A DNA stretch of 64,000 nt from the NCBI GenBank assembly GCA_964391805.1, contig CAYMNK010000002.1:1-64000 (forward strand), given 5' to 3'. This DNA comes from RUG14300 sp964391805 (GTDB lineage Bacteria; Bacillota; Clostridia; Christensenellales; CAG-1252). Shown here one piece after another: positions 63,549 to 64,000 of this stretch; position 1 is the stretch's first letter, and the number at the start of each line of letters is the position of its first letter. Under the pieces are notes generated by a model that searched no databases, was not told where the DNA came from, and saw only the letters and a list, made by a program, of their open reading frames with translations. A program made the translations under genes and the position numbers.

Positions 63549-64000
63549 TTATTTGTTAGCGAATAGGTCTTCAACCTTTTCGCTCATAATGTCGACGGCA
63601 TAATTGTCGATATTAAACTTCAAATCCGCAGACTGCTCGGATGCACCGTCTATAAAATCAAATACAAGATCTTTACCGGCGCTGAAAAATTCGCTGTCAT
63701 CGATTGCATGTACAATATCTTCTAATCCGAATGCCTCAGTTTGAGTTGCGCTGATTTTAAAGGATATCGTTCTTTCTGATGGATTGATCGATAATGAACC
63801 TAACGAGTAACTATAATCTATACCGGTTTGATCGTATTCGCTCTCGATTGCCAATGCAATGCGCTCGTCCATTATATCGAATAATCTTTCTATACAGGAC
63901 TTACGGGTAATGCTGATAACGGAGTACTGTTCGTCCCCTATTTCCACGGTCATACCGTAACCCTCGGTAAGTATGTCTCTTCCTGTCGACGAATCGGCTA
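63549..64000 (-). CDS. partial pilus-locus gene, runs off the right edge
   Basis: The frame is open from the window edge (…SSTGRDILTEGYG) through to a stop at 63549, so this is the last 150 codons of a longer gene. It has an Asp/Glu-rich alpha-beta composition without membrane helix or recognised motif in this part. It is 10 nt before the PilO-like gene. A PilN-like or minor pilus protein is possible but not shown. Confidence 0.6.
   Translation of the reverse strand, partial: ADSSTGRDILTEGYGMTVEIGDEQYSVISITRKSCIERLFDIMDERIALAIESEYDQTGIDYSYSLGSLSINPSERTISFKISATQTEAFGLEDIVHAIDDSEFFSAGKDLVFDFIDGASEQSADLKFNIDNYAVDIMSEKVEDLFANK

Overview
The window reads as a chromosomal segment of a low-GC Bacillota (Firmicutes) genome, most likely an uncultured, gut-type Clostridia lineage. 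The evidence is an SRP/ribosome-assembly operon in Bacillota order (ylxM-ffh-rpsP-khpA-rimM-trmD-ylqF-rnhB-yraN, then rplS), rsmD-coaD next to a YlbJ/SpoVV-like gene as in Bacillus, consensus sigma-A promoters (TTGACA-17-TATAAT), strong Shine-Dalgarno sites, lipoprotein signals, and a type IV pilus gene set of the Gram-positive kind. Stop codons follow the standard code. No phage genes, CRISPR array, IS transposase or rRNA operon were seen.

Layout. 1-5.2 kb: two tRNAs, a single-chain L-serine dehydratase, and an operon of two tandem NrnA-like DHH phosphoesterases plus SurE. 5.2-9.4 kb: an accessory stretch rich in repeats, with a DUF4143 ATPase and a two-gene HTH-DUF3990 (ADP-ribosyltransferase-like) system that looks autoregulated. 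9.4-26.6 kb: a surface nuclease/importer region. A CUT1-type ABC importer (ATPase, two permeases, binding lipoprotein) lies in one operon with two unknown membrane proteins, an SNase-family lipoprotein nuclease and a 2035-residue lipoprotein of OB-fold-like and beta-rich modules. A second unit upstream encodes a secreted endonuclease I and a small lipoprotein. The importer operon starts with a good promoter, a structured leader and an intrinsic terminator ahead of the first gene, so attenuation or an unassigned riboswitch is likely.

27-36.3 kb: tRNA-Val, YlbJ, CoaD, RsmD, alanine racemase, a degenerate IorAB-like pair, RdgB, a YfcE-type phosphodiesterase, a six-tRNA cluster and a Nudix hydrolase. 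36.5-42.4 kb: the core translation/SRP operon. 42.5-64 kb: a lipoprotein, a 2224-residue MBG-type surface protein with a C-terminal membrane anchor, and a type IV pilus locus (major-type prepilin, PilB, PilD, two minor prepilins, a giant 2282-residue PilX-like protein, a PilO-like protein with a zinc ribbon, and a gene running off the right edge).

Almost every non-coding gap carries short interspersed repeats of three kinds: (A) about 200-bp elements ending in inverted GTCATNCTGAGCG / CGCTCAGNATGAC; (B) a two-hairpin unit, one hairpin of which works as an intrinsic terminator on the minus strand; (C) strings of mini-hairpins joined by ATGATG. Many small ORFs in these gaps are only repeat-derived.

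How the genes may work together (inference): the secreted nucleases and OB-fold lipoprotein would capture and cut nucleic acid outside the cell, the ABC importer would take up products, and NrnA, SurE and RdgB would process nucleotides inside. The pilus locus and giant surface proteins point to attachment.
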